Below, piece after piece: positions 17,701 through 26,467 of a DNA stretch of 57,880 nt (position 1 is its first letter; the number at the start of each line of letters is the position of its first letter). The position numbers and the translations under genes were made by a program. The notes beneath the pieces were generated by a model, which was given only the letters and a program-made list of their open reading frames with translations, was not told where the DNA came from and did no database searches. The stretch comes from a virus, in IMG/VR virus record IMGVR_UViG_3300028043_000002, positions 1-57,880 of that record, one strand, 5' to 3'.

Positions 17701-20700
17701 CGATTTTTCTGGCGACAGCAACATTTATGCTCATTGGCGGTTCGAACCTGGTGGCTTAACCACCGACTCCAAAAGCACCAATCACTTAACTGCCTACAAC
17801 TCTCCCGCCGCAGAAACTAGTGATTACATGGAAGGCACAGGCTGTGCTCGGCTTAATATGCGCCAAACGCAATATTTTGGTATCACTGACGCCAACCTGG
17901 TTTCTGGCTTTCCCTTAAAATCTAACGACACCACAAAAACCATGTCACTATCTGCGTGGTTCAAATTTGAAAGTTTTCAAAACCAATCCTACCAAGACAT
18001 TATCAGTAAATGGTCTTCTACTCAATCACGCCAATGCTTTTTGCTGCGGATGTATTCCTTTGTCAGTTTGCAGCGTCTTTATTTTTACTGGAAATACAAC
18101 AATACGACAGGTAATTACGCCCTTGACACTGGAGCAACGGTTGACGTCGGTAAGTGGTATTGGGTAGGAATTCGTATCGATGGAGTTAATAGGTGGCTAC
18201 GGATTTATCTTTTTGACCGCGAAACCAAAACAATGACCTATTATAATACGCAACCTGGAACTGCACTATACATGGGAGCTGCAGATCTTTGTTTTGGGGC
18301 TCAAGAAGATAGTACAACATATGCTTTTCATGGCTTAATTGATGAGGTTGTGGTTTCTAATTACTATACCAACAGCTTTGACAAATTGCAGCTCATGCGC
18401 GAACAGCGTTATTCAGGTACAGGCACTGGCTTGATTGTCACCAATGACTACTCCGGAGATAGCCGCGTGAAGGCTCACTGGCGATTCGAGCCCGCGGGTT
18501 TGACCACGGATTCAATAAGCACTAACCACTTGACTGCAAGTGCAAGTAGCCCCACTGCAGCTAGTAGCTACCATGAAGGTTCAGGTGCCGCGGATTTTGA
18601 GGATAGTAATTCTCAGTGCTTCTATCGTTTGGATAGTGACCTTGCCGCTGGGTTTCCCCTTAAATCGGGTGACACTAAAAAACAATTTTCCGTGTGTTTC
18701 TGGATGAACCTCGAAACCCTTCCAGGATCTGGTAACTGGGATTGTATAATTTCAAAATATGATTCTACTGCAGGCAAGCGATCTTTTTGGGCGGGCATGT
18801 ACTACAACCGTTTTACAGTTCTGTGGGGCTACTCAAGCGGTGCTAGTCAATACCAGTATGACTACTTATACGGTGCTGCCTACTGGGGGGTTGGTCAGTG
18901 GTATCATGTAGGCATTACAATTGATGGAGTTGCAAAAATACTGTACGTGAAAATCTGGGATGAGGTTTTGCAAAAGGTCGTAGCTAATACGCTTAGTAAG
19001 CCTGCAAGTGAGTTATACATTAATGATGTGCCCTTAATGATTGGTGCGAGTTCGAATGTGTGGCCAACCGTTACCAATTACTTCGACGGCATTATCGATG
19101 ATGTGGTAGTTTTTGATCGAGTTTTAACTTCTGGTGAAATTGATGCCATCAGGGAAGGGCGCTTCGCTTCAACTCACCAAGCTCTCCAAGTGCAGAGAGT
19201 GGGAGCACAGGTTGCCTACAGATCAGCAAACCATCGCAACATTTTTTGTGTCCGACCGGAAAGAGGCTGCAACACCAATACCGGAGCTAGTTGGGATCAG
19301 GCCCTCACGTCCTGGAAAGTTCCTTTCAGTACCGATGATATTGTGCTATATGAAAAATGTGAAGAATCTAGTCAGTCAGGTACGGCAACAGCCACCAACA
19401 ATAGTCGTACAGTTAACACAACCGCGGACTTGACCAGCGCTTGTCCTCAACATACTGTCATCAGATTTGATGCAGATGATGACATACATTTAGTCAGGTC
19501 TGTAACTTCCAACACTATCTCCTTGTACAGACCTTATAGGGGAACGACTGGGTCCGGAAAAACTGTGAAAAAGCTGGCACGTTATAGGGCTACTGCTGAG
19601 ACGGCGATGACTCCAGGTTGGGGAAGTGCTAGACCTGGCCAGACAGTCGAGATAAGGGGGGGAGCAAATGTCAGTACCAGCCAAATTGATGGCTTTACAG
19701 TTTTCGACCTTTATACGGGCTCGGCGGGCTTAGATTCCCCATTCACCTTTTCAAACCTTAGTAACTTTAAGTTGTCACGGATGGGTATGTATGGGGGCCA
19801 ATACCCCTTCAATTTTTCTTCTTGTCGCAACGTTCATCTCGAGCGGTGTTATAACTTTCGAGGATACTTTATATATAGCCAATTTAATTTTTCTTCCGGT
19901 TGCACTGACTTCGTGCTTGACAGAGTTTTTGCGGAGGCCTTGACACATTCAAGCGACTATTCACACTTCACCTTCAGTGCTTGTGGCCGTTTTACTTTTT
20001 TTGATTGTGAGTCGTGGCATGGTGAAACCGGAAATTACTCTCTTAATTTTTCTGGTTTTTCAGCCGACTTTACTTTTACCCGTTTTCGGCAAGGGCATGC
20101 CCTTGCCGGCATAAAACCTGACTATATTCGCAACATCACGTTCATTGACAGTGAGTTCGGCGCTGATACAGGTAATTCCACCGGCGATATTTATTTTGTC
20201 GTGAACCCGTGCTCATACGTGGATCTCGCTTTTATAAACTCGAAGTTTTACTCTACTAACCTTTTCAACACCTCCTCTACCTACTTTAGCTATGGGACAG
20301 TTGCTTTTGAGAAATTCAACCAAGTTGACACTGATCACCGAGTTTATCACCTATCGGGCATCTATATACCACAGCGAGTAGCTACTGCCGATCATAGAGC
20401 TCTGGTAAGCGCGGACTACTCTACTTATAGGACGGCAGCCCCCGCCTCAAAAATTGCCTTCACTGCAGGCTGCCGATTCCCTATCCCACAGACTTTCCAG
20501 GTGCCCTGCGACGCTAACACTTATAGGACAATTTCGGTTTACATGCGAAAAAACAGTGCCTATGGTAGCCTTGCCGCACCCGGCAATTACTTACCGTTCA
20601 TGAAGTTGAGGTACCCCACACTGATTGCAGGGGTGACGACTTTCACCGAGACAACCGCAACTATGCCCGACACTATTGACACCTGGTCTCTTGTGTCGGC

Positions 20701-20803
20701 AGGTATCACGCCATGCTCAACGGGAGCTATTGAAGTGGAGATGTCGTTTTGGACCGTTAATCCAGGGGCGATTGTGTGGTATGACGACTTTAGCGTCGCG
20801 TAG
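17693..20803 (+). CDS. Tail fibre with two LamG domains and a probable beta-helix
   Basis: 1036 residues, TTG start overlapping the previous gene by 8 nt. Two LamG-type domains (about 1-235 and 245-485) each open with YSGDS/FSGDS-x-AHWRFEP and close with a GIIDDVVVFD or LIDEVVVSN strand. Residues about 640-900 show repeated short turns (FTFSNLSNFKLSRMGMYGG, FNFSSCRNVHLERCYN) typical of a right-handed beta-helix, like the glycan-binding or glycan-cutting shafts of phage tailspikes. The C-terminal domain resembles a carbohydrate-binding jelly roll. Probable host-surface recognition. Confidence 0.75.
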   Translation: MANDFSGDSNIYAHWRFEPGGLTTDSKSTNHLTAYNSPAAETSDYMEGTGCARLNMRQTQYFGITDANLVSGFPLKSNDTTKTMSLSAWFKFESFQNQSYQDIISKWSSTQSRQCFLLRMYSFVSLQRLYFYWKYNNTTGNYALDTGATVDVGKWYWVGIRIDGVNRWLRIYLFDRETKTMTYYNTQPGTALYMGAADLCFGAQEDSTTYAFHGLIDEVVVSNYYTNSFDKLQLMREQRYSGTGTGLIVTNDYSGDSRVKAHWRFEPAGLTTDSISTNHLTASASSPTAASSYHEGSGAADFEDSNSQCFYRLDSDLAAGFPLKSGDTKKQFSVCFWMNLETLPGSGNWDCIISKYDSTAGKRSFWAGMYYNRFTVLWGYSSGASQYQYDYLYGAAYWGVGQWYHVGITIDGVAKILYVKIWDEVLQKVVANTLSKPASELYINDVPLMIGASSNVWPTVTNYFDGIIDDVVVFDRVLTSGEIDAIREGRFASTHQALQVQRVGAQVAYRSANHRNIFCVRPERGCNTNTGASWDQALTSWKVPFSTDDIVLYEKCEESSQSGTATATNNSRTVNTTADLTSACPQHTVIRFDADDDIHLVRSVTSNTISLYRPYRGTTGSGKTVKKLARYRATAETAMTPGWGSARPGQTVEIRGGANVSTSQIDGFTVFDLYTGSAGLDSPFTFSNLSNFKLSRMGMYGGQYPFNFSSCRNVHLERCYNFRGYFIYSQFNFSSGCTDFVLDRVFAEALTHSSDYSHFTFSACGRFTFFDCESWHGETGNYSLNFSGFSADFTFTRFRQGHALAGIKPDYIRNITFIDSEFGADTGNSTGDIYFVVNPCSYVDLAFINSKFYSTNLFNTSSTYFSYGTVAFEKFNQVDTDHRVYHLSGIYIPQRVATADHRALVSADYSTYRTAAPASKIAFTAGCRFPIPQTFQVPCDANTYRTISVYMRKNSAYGSLAAPGNYLPFMKLRYPTLIAGVTTFTETTATMPDTIDTWSLVSAGITPCSTGAIEVEMSFWTVNPGAIVWYDDFSVA

Positions 20804-20941
20804 TTTATTGACTCTTTTTTCACCCCTTTTTTATCTTTTGGGTCATAACTTAAGGGCGAAAAAAGCCTTGAAAAGCCTGGATATAACCCCCCGAAATTGT
20901 GACAAATGCGAGCCGTTTTTACCCAGGGTGAAGGTGAATTG
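20804..20941. other. Convergent intergenic region
   Basis: 138 nt between the last plus-strand fibre gene and the stop of the minus-strand reductase gene. It holds T-rich stretches and an imperfect short hairpin (AAGGGC / GCCTT) but no convincing terminator or gene. Confidence 0.4.
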
Positions 20942-23089
20942 CTATGAACACCGTGAAAACCCACAATCGAGGCATTCTGCACACCCTTCTTTGTGAATTA
21001 GGCGGCCATGTTTGCAGTGTGGACAATCATCATAAACGGCCTCTAGGGTATCCCTTTCCGGATTCAAGTACTGCTCCCAGAGAACTTTTGCTAGGGCATC
21101 ATAGATAGAGAACACCTGCTTACCTTCTGACCAGACAATATCCCGTCCAGCGATGCCAATCAGCTGCTCATAAACATGCTGCGAAGTACCCCCAAATTGC
21201 CAAATGCTACTCACCATGCGTCCCAAAGCTTCCGCATCAGCCTTTTTGTTACCCCCGCTTTTGCCAATCTCTACGAAGCACTCCATGGGTATATTGTTGT
21301 CTTCGTTGATCGTCACATACATGTTGCCCTGCCCCGTCTTCACTCTTTCAGTGAAGCCAGTTAAACGCTTGGGCCGCAACCAACGTCGTGCTTCAGCAGT
21401 TACCCCCCCAAACTTGATAGGTTGGTTAGTTTTGCTGCCGTCGCGGTAAACAGTGACTCCCTTCAATCCTTGTTCGTATGCAGTTTTGTAAATCTCCAAA
21501 ATAGTTTCAACTGTAGTGGTGTGGGGCAAATTGACCGTCGAACTAATCGAATTGGTAACCTGCTTTTGCAGCTCGGCTTGCATCATTATACGATCTAGCC
21601 AATGGATATCATGAGCAGTCTTCCATAAACGTTTCACGGGCTCCGGTACCCCATTAACTTTTTGTAGCGAACCACCTTGGCGTTTGATCTCGTTGATGAT
21701 GTCGGGCGTGAACCACTTTTCGTTGCGATATCTACGCTCAAACTCTGGATGAATGAAGGTCATAATATCGCCAGTATCCGAAATCTGCTTTTCATAGATG
21801 ATGGCGTATAAGGGTTCCATACCGCTGCTGCAGTCAGCCGATATGGACGTCGTACCCGTGGGCGCGATGGTTGTGGTTTGGGAGTTCCTAGTAGCACCTT
21901 CTACACCCCACAACTCCGTCAACTTCTCTGCACACTTACCATAGAGCGGGAATGGCCCAACTTCGGTGGCTATTAGTTGAGACTCGCGCCACGCTACTGT
22001 AGTAATCTTTTCCATGACACGACCACTAAGTTCTCGAGCTTCCGCCGAGTCATAAGGCAGATTTAACACCAACAAAGCATCTGCAAGGCCCATCAAGCCA
22101 ATACCGATGTTGCGAGTTTGTTGCGACACCTTAGCGAAATCGGCGGTAGGAAATGCTGAGGCGTCCAACATACCATCCAACATGCGCGTAGCAACCTTTA
22201 CCGTTTTTTCTAGCTCTAGCCAATCAATGGTATTCCCCTCAACGTGTGCACCAATGTTGATGCTGCCCAAATTGCAACTCCCATGTCCATGAAGGCCTTG
22301 TTCCCCGCATGGATTGCTAGCACGTATTGGCCCTAGTGAGGGAGAGGTATCAAACTTATTAAACCGATCTAGAAAAATTACCCCGGGATCGCCACAGGCA
22401 TGACTACATTCGGCAATCTGCTGTAGAATTTGCCTAGCTTTAACCTTGGTTTTCACCTTACCATCACAAACACCCTTCAATTCCCACATCTCATCATCCT
22501 GCACCGTTTGCATAAAAGCATCAGTAAGGTTAATCGAGATGTTGACGTTACTTAAATCCTCCCTAGTCTTTAAGCTAATAACCTCCAAGACATCAGGATG
22601 TCCTACATCAAAAACAATCATACAAGCTGCCCTTCTAGTCCTACCTCCCGACTTAATGGTGCCCCCCAAACTATTCAAGTGCCGAATAAAAGCGATAGGC
22701 CCCGAAGAAGTGCCACCACTCGAAAGGGCAGCGTCCTTCTCCCGCAACTCCGAAAAATTACCACCGATACCCGCACCTGCCAAGAAGATTTCGGTAGCTT
22801 CATCATAAAACTTTTTAATGGCGTTCATACTATCAGCAATAGGCGACACATAACACGCCGATGAAATTGGCCGCCTACGAGTACCCAAATTCATATAAGC
22901 CGGGGTGTTCACCCTAACTTTACGCTCGTGCTGCACCCGCACCATTTCTTCTTGCCAAGACTCTAAGTCAGGCCTCGCTTGCACGATAGCTTGTGCCACC
23001 CGCCGAAACACTTGGATGGGTTTGGTTTCGCCATCGTCGTAGTACAGTTTAGTGAAGACATAGTGAGCATTAGCACTTAACTTGGACAT
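20942..23089 (-). CDS. nrdJ: Adenosylcobalamin-dependent (class II) ribonucleotide reductase
   Basis: 715 residues; converts ribonucleotides to deoxynucleotides using coenzyme B12, supplying DNA synthesis without oxygen dependence. Diagnostic parts: ISSACYV with Cys79, the active-site loop SNPCGEQ (Asn259, Cys261, Glu263), SCNLGSIN with Cys272, and a C-terminal Cys-rich zinc or redox tail (CPHC ... GCAECLDCGFSRC). ATG preceded by GAGGTG. It is the last gene of the minus-strand group. Full length is expected for the class. Confidence 0.95.
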   Translation of the reverse strand: MSKLSANAHYVFTKLYYDDGETKPIQVFRRVAQAIVQARPDLESWQEEMVRVQHERKVRVNTPAYMNLGTRRRPISSACYVSPIADSMNAIKKFYDEATEIFLAGAGIGGNFSELREKDAALSSGGTSSGPIAFIRHLNSLGGTIKSGGRTRRAACMIVFDVGHPDVLEVISLKTREDLSNVNISINLTDAFMQTVQDDEMWELKGVCDGKVKTKVKARQILQQIAECSHACGDPGVIFLDRFNKFDTSPSLGPIRASNPCGEQGLHGHGSCNLGSINIGAHVEGNTIDWLELEKTVKVATRMLDGMLDASAFPTADFAKVSQQTRNIGIGLMGLADALLVLNLPYDSAEARELSGRVMEKITTVAWRESQLIATEVGPFPLYGKCAEKLTELWGVEGATRNSQTTTIAPTGTTSISADCSSGMEPLYAIIYEKQISDTGDIMTFIHPEFERRYRNEKWFTPDIINEIKRQGGSLQKVNGVPEPVKRLWKTAHDIHWLDRIMMQAELQKQVTNSISSTVNLPHTTTVETILEIYKTAYEQGLKGVTVYRDGSKTNQPIKFGGVTAEARRWLRPKRLTGFTERVKTGQGNMYVTINEDNNIPMECFVEIGKSGGNKKADAEALGRMVSSIWQFGGTSQHVYEQLIGIAGRDIVWSEGKQVFSIYDALAKVLWEQYLNPERDTLEAVYDDCPHCKHGRLIHKEGCAECLDCGFSRCS

Positions 23090-23121
23090 CGTTACACCTC
23101 TAAGGAAGATTGGGGGAACTT

Positions 23122-23994
23122 CTAAGAAATTGGTTGAAACGCCTTAACCAAGTGGTGCCACTCCTTAAGAACGTTAAACCAACCTTGGGTAGCAGCATAA
23201 TTTCTAGCAGCCGCTACGTCGAATAATTTGATCGGCTGCTGCAACAAGTTTTCGGCAGCCTCTAAATCTGCGGTATTTACCAACTCTCCTAAACGCAGCA
23301 GCTGCCAATTCCGCTGCAAAACCGCTTTATCGGCGATCACTTGCTGCATCCAACGATCTTCGGTATCCATCCCGACAGGGGACCGATCACGCACCAAAAA
23401 AATTAAGTCGGCAGCAAACTTTGCCCACAACTCTTTAGCCCTAACTTCACCAACACCCACCACACCAGGCACTCCATCACTTTTATCACCCACCAAACAC
23501 TTTTGTATCACCATTGCAATCACACCACCAAACTGCTTATCTACCTCTCGCTGCGTGGTACATTTATTATGTCTAGGGGACCACGCCGCGATACCTTCCC
23601 TATCCAAACATTGCCACAGATCATGATCACCACTAACCAGCAAACCATAACGTCTCTGCTGCCAACACCACAACAAGTCATCAGCTTCCAAACCCGGCAC
23701 CTCACCTTGCACCAAAGGCAAATAAACTAATGACTCCCGTAGTCGTTGCCGCAGTTGTGGCTTCTCTTGCCGCCACTCAGGGGGCACCAAACGATTTCTT
23801 TTGTAAGGGTCCCAAAGTTGCCTTCTTCTATTTTTATCACTATCCCAAGCAACAGCCACTCTATCACTACCAAACTCGACCACCAAAGCAGCCAACTGCA
23901 ACCAAAACTGCTGCACCACTTCAGCACCCCGAAACCACAAATAGGTTAATAGATAGTCACCATCTACCCACAACCACTTAGAGTAGGCCGACAT
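23122..23994 (-). CDS. 5'-3' exonuclease (FEN/PIN superfamily)
   Basis: 290 residues from the ATG at 23994 (AAGGA upstream); an upstream in-frame extension covers another gene and is less likely. Metal-binding acidic residues occur where expected: VDGD (Asp11, Asp13), AWDSDKNRRR (Asp51, Asp53), EADD (Glu103, Asp105, Asp106), SGDHD (Asp123, Asp125) and GDKSDGVPGVVGVG (Asp170, Asp173, helix-hairpin-helix loop). Phages use such enzymes to remove RNA primers or degrade DNA ends. Trp, Val and Gly content is high and coding-strand C is low. Confidence 0.9.
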   Translation of the reverse strand: MSAYSKWLWVDGDYLLTYLWFRGAEVVQQFWLQLAALVVEFGSDRVAVAWDSDKNRRRQLWDPYKRNRLVPPEWRQEKPQLRQRLRESLVYLPLVQGEVPGLEADDLLWCWQQRRYGLLVSGDHDLWQCLDREGIAAWSPRHNKCTTQREVDKQFGGVIAMVIQKCLVGDKSDGVPGVVGVGEVRAKELWAKFAADLIFLVRDRSPVGMDTEDRWMQQVIADKAVLQRNWQLLRLGELVNTADLEAAENLLQQPIKLFDVAAARNYAATQGWFNVLKEWHHLVKAFQPIS

Positions 23995-24151
23995 CCTGAA
24001 AAATCCTTTTAAAGCGGTTAAAATTTTCAGGCGTAGAAGGTGACTGCTGCCACAACCCCCAGATTTCAGTTGCTCGAATAGCAATTATAGCATCACTAAT
24101 TGCCCGGGCATTCTGCACATCCTCATCAGTAAGGGGAACCAACTTTTTCAT
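23978..24151 (-). CDS. Small hypothetical protein overlapping the exonuclease
   Basis: 57 residues, starting KKLVPLTDEDVQNARAISDA and ending RIFQDVGLL. Its ATG overlaps the previous stop as ATGA, and its end overlaps the exonuclease start by 17 nt; the AAGGA site of the exonuclease lies inside it. The tight coupling and sensible sequence support a real gene. Function unknown. Confidence 0.6.
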   Translation of the reverse strand: MKKLVPLTDEDVQNARAISDAIIAIRATEIWGLWQQSPSTPENFNRFKRIFQDVGLL

Positions 24152-24384
24152 GGATGATACTCCTTCATCTTGCGTTCTAACTCCTGAGCTTGTTCTTGGG
24201 TTTGCTTAACCAGGGTAGATAATTGTTGCATACTTTGACGCCACTGGGTATCACTACGCTTAGTAAGGACCGCCATAGCGACCACTACACCCACCAAAAT
24301 TGCCAAAAGAATAATCTGCATCAATTCGATAGTATCATGACACCACTTTACGTGCCACAACCATTTAGACCAGGAGTTTATCAT
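24148..24384 (-). CDS. Membrane-anchored coiled-coil protein A
   Basis: 78 residues. One membrane segment (about 22-41: MQIILLAILVGVVVAMAVL) is followed by a polar heptad-rich helix (WRQSMQQLSTLVKQTQEQAQ). It overlaps the gene on each side. The layout matches the next gene upstream, suggesting a pair of N-anchored coiled-coil partners. Function unknown; such proteins can be envelope scaffolds or superinfection factors. Confidence 0.55.
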   Translation of the reverse strand: MINSWSKWLWHVKWCHDTIELMQIILLAILVGVVVAMAVLTKRSDTQWRQSMQQLSTLVKQTQEQAQELERKMKEYHP

Positions 24385-24622
24385 CTAAGCGGCGATTAAC
24401 GTCTTTAGCGAGTCTAGCAGCTTCTTCTACCAAAGCCGCCAACTTTTGATGCTTATGGTGGGCGTCCTTATTCATTCTCCGCATTTTAAAATACAACCAA
24501 GTCACCAACCCTAAAGTCACCAACCCTAAAATAGCATCTACACCTACCCACATCAACCGCAAATCTCTAAAATGATCTAACCAATAGAGAAGGGGGTGCT
24601 TAGTGGGATATAGAGGCTCCAT
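24365..24622 (-). CDS. Membrane-anchored coiled-coil protein B
   Basis: 85 residues from the ATG at 24622, which overlaps the upstream stop (TGATG). One membrane segment (about 27-46: GVDAILGLVTLGLVTWLYF) then a basic helical tail (KLAALVEEAARLAKDVNRRL). Same architecture as the following gene, with which it overlaps by 20 nt, so a heteromeric pair is plausible. No homology recognised. Confidence 0.55.
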   Translation of the reverse strand: MEPLYPTKHPLLYWLDHFRDLRLMWVGVDAILGLVTLGLVTWLYFKMRRMNKDAHHKHQKLAALVEEAARLAKDVNRRLDDKLLV

Positions 24623-24888
24623 CAATCATCCTCAGTAGTCATCTCACCGATTTCCAACAAAGGTTGGGATTGCACGATATGAGCTTGAGCTAAAGAAAGC
24701 ATTTGGTAGATTTTAGCGGGATGGCCCCAGAAGAAATATTCTTCTTCCTCTTCCCCCCGATGCACCACCAAACACACATGTTTAACGTCAGGAGCCTTTA
24801 TGGCATTCACGGTTTCCAGGAAAGCCCGCCGTGAACTATCTAACATAATAACTTTAGCTTTAGTCATACTCTTAATTTGTCTCTTCAT
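24622..24888 (-). CDS. Hypothetical protein at head of minus-strand operon
   Basis: 88 residues. Contains VIMLDSSRRAFLETVNAIKAP and an acidic run (GEEEEEYFF) followed by FWGHPAKIYQMLSLAQ. Two starts are possible (24888 or 24867); neither has a perfect ribosome site. It is the first gene of the minus-strand operon that ends with nrdJ. Not recognised. Confidence 0.5.
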   Translation of the reverse strand: MKRQIKSMTKAKVIMLDSSRRAFLETVNAIKAPDVKHVCLVVHRGEEEEEYFFWGHPAKIYQMLSLAQAHIVQSQPLLEIGEMTTEDD

Positions 24889-25081
24889 TCACCAAATCCT
24901 TCAGTAAATCCTTCGCCTAAAAGTCTTCGATGAGTGGGCTAGTGTTTTCTTAAAAAGGTCTTTGGGACCGTTTAAAATGATTTACGGAGGGTCCAGAACA
25001 GTAAGGTCCTATTATCTATTTATTTGTGTAGTAATTTAATATATCTGTGATTTAAGTAACCATTATAAGGGGGTAATAACC
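24889..25081. promoter_or_regulatory. Divergent intergenic region, probable promoters
   Basis: 193 nt between divergent genes. AT-rich, with a stem made from GGACC near 24965 and GGTCC near 24990 flanking CCGT / ACGG. TTGTGT near 25023 with TA-rich sequence downstream could serve the plus gene. AAGGGGG just before 25082 is the ribosome site. Precise promoters cannot be assigned by eye. Confidence 0.35.
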
Positions 25082-25858
25082 ATGAAAAACGCGTATTTTG
25101 ACTATCTTAATATCCCGGTTATTTCCCTTGAAAACCTTGATGTTTCCTGGGTTGATACCCTTAGAAACCATGGTATTACCCCCCATAAAGAGGCCCGTAT
25201 TTGGTTGAATTCCATTGGTATGACCCCCAACGATAATCTCGAACTGTTCATAGAAAGGACTATTATAGGGTGTGCCCAACAGTTTAACTTCTGGCAGGAT
25301 AATCCTGGTATGAGGTCTGAAACTGTATGGGAATGGCTCCGTAGTGATTATAGATATATACCTGATAATTGGAATCTTTATAGTATTAGAACTATTATAC
25401 ATAACGAAGTTGGAAAGTTCATCCATGAGAATAGGCCCCTGTATAAGGCTATTAATAGGGCCGAATTCTGGCATGATATGAATAAAGTGTTTAATCCTAT
25501 ACCGGGTTTCTGGGATCCGGTATATAAGAAGGTCTTCTTGGTTCAATACATTCTTACCGACCTCGGTATATGTTTCCGGGGTTGGAAGAACACCGGTTAT
25601 GGTTGTATAGATTATAACCTCCTGATAGTGTTTAAGTATTTTGGCATCCTTGATTTCCCCGATCTTGAGTGGCATAACAAGATCGACCTGGATGCCTATA
25701 GACTGAAAGCTTATTCTATTTGTTATCATACTTGTAAGGTCCTTAATATGACCCCTTCGGAATTGGATGGTTATGCCTTCCTGGGTGGTAGGTACCTTAG
25801 GAAGAAGACCGAGTACCAGGTTAACATTCCTAAGGTTTATAATGAAACCAACTATTAA
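25082..25858 (+). CDS. Hypothetical protein, possible helix-hairpin-helix glycosylase-like fold
   Basis: 258 residues, Trp-rich and mostly helical. The segment IDYNLLIVFKYFGILD and the later LDGYAFLGGRYL faintly recall the ID-N--RV-K-FG and LD-xLW--G features of HhH-GPD DNA glycosylases, but catalytic residues cannot be placed, so this is only a hint. The gene uses no TTA, CTA or TCA codon in its 258, which leaves the antisense strand open over its whole length and sets it apart from its neighbours. That codon use suggests recent acquisition. Confidence 0.6.
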   Translation: MKNAYFDYLNIPVISLENLDVSWVDTLRNHGITPHKEARIWLNSIGMTPNDNLELFIERTIIGCAQQFNFWQDNPGMRSETVWEWLRSDYRYIPDNWNLYSIRTIIHNEVGKFIHENRPLYKAINRAEFWHDMNKVFNPIPGFWDPVYKKVFLVQYILTDLGICFRGWKNTGYGCIDYNLLIVFKYFGILDFPDLEWHNKIDLDAYRLKAYSICYHTCKVLNMTPSELDGYAFLGGRYLRKKTEYQVNIPKVYNETNY

Positions 25859-25872
25859 CAAGGAGGTGTGTT

Positions 25873-26175
25873 ATGGAAGCTTTCATGGAACTGGTGCGGT
25901 TCTTGGCTAAGGCTAAGCCGTGGGATCCGTTCGTTCCCGGCTATGTTCCGTCCATGGACAAGGAGAGGATTGCTGTCTTGGATCTTCTCTTAAATCAGAT
26001 CCATGAGTGGAATTGGGACGGCAGGATCAGCGGCATGGTGGCCGGAAAAGCCGCCATTGGTTTATTGCGTCTGTTCGAAGCAGACTTTCTGACCCCGCTT
26101 CAGAAGCGGGAGTTGGTGGAGTGGTTTGATGGAATTAAGTTGGGCGAAGCCTACCTGAAAAGGTTGGTTGAATAA
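25873..26175 (+). CDS. Hypothetical helical protein
   Basis: 100 residues with AAGGAGGTGTGTT upstream. Helical, with MDKERIAVLDLLLNQIHEWNWDG and AIGLLRLFEADFLTP. No Cys and no membrane segment. GC-rich compared with the genes on both sides. Not recognised. Confidence 0.6.
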   Translation: MEAFMELVRFLAKAKPWDPFVPGYVPSMDKERIAVLDLLLNQIHEWNWDGRISGMVAGKAAIGLLRLFEADFLTPLQKRELVEWFDGIKLGEAYLKRLVE

Positions 26176-26186
26176 GGAGGTGTTTT

Positions 26187-26441
26187 ATGAAAGGAAAGGT
26201 TTGTGGCCTTTGGTGTGGTGGGGAATTAGTTGTGGAGTTGAATTATGGTTTGGGGGTAGTGTTGTTTGTAAGCGGGGGGTTTGTGGAGAAGTATTATGAG
26301 GAGCTAATAGATATGATGTTTAGTGATGTAGAGTTTGAAGTATTGAAAAAGGGGGAGAGTTTGTGGGTAGTGGAGTTATTTGGTATTAAGTTGATTGGCA
26401 GGGTTTATTTTGAAAGTTTGTTTGGAGGCTTGATTGAGTAA
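26187..26441 (+). CDS. Cytosine-starved small protein 1
   Basis: 84 residues, AAGGAGGTG upstream. The coding strand contains about six C in 255 nt and is filled with G and T. The protein is rich in Val, Leu, Gly and Glu and has no His, Pro, Gln or Thr. Short beta-like runs (ELVVELNYGLGVVLFVSGG) suggest a small beta protein. Function unknown. A second gene at 30579 has the same extreme composition. Confidence 0.55.
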   Translation: MKGKVCGLWCGGELVVELNYGLGVVLFVSGGFVEKYYEELIDMMFSDVEFEVLKKGESLWVVELFGIKLIGRVYFESLFGGLIE

Positions 26442-26467
26442 TTAAAAAAACTAAGGAGGTGATGGCC

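Noticed and set aside
20810-20900. Terminator between the fibre and nrdJ genes
   Set aside because: Imperfect short stem and scattered T; not strong enough to call.
25052-25861. Large minus-strand gene
   Set aside because: Open only because the plus-strand gene lacks TTA, CTA and TCA codons. It starts with TTG, has no ribosome site and its protein looks unnatural.
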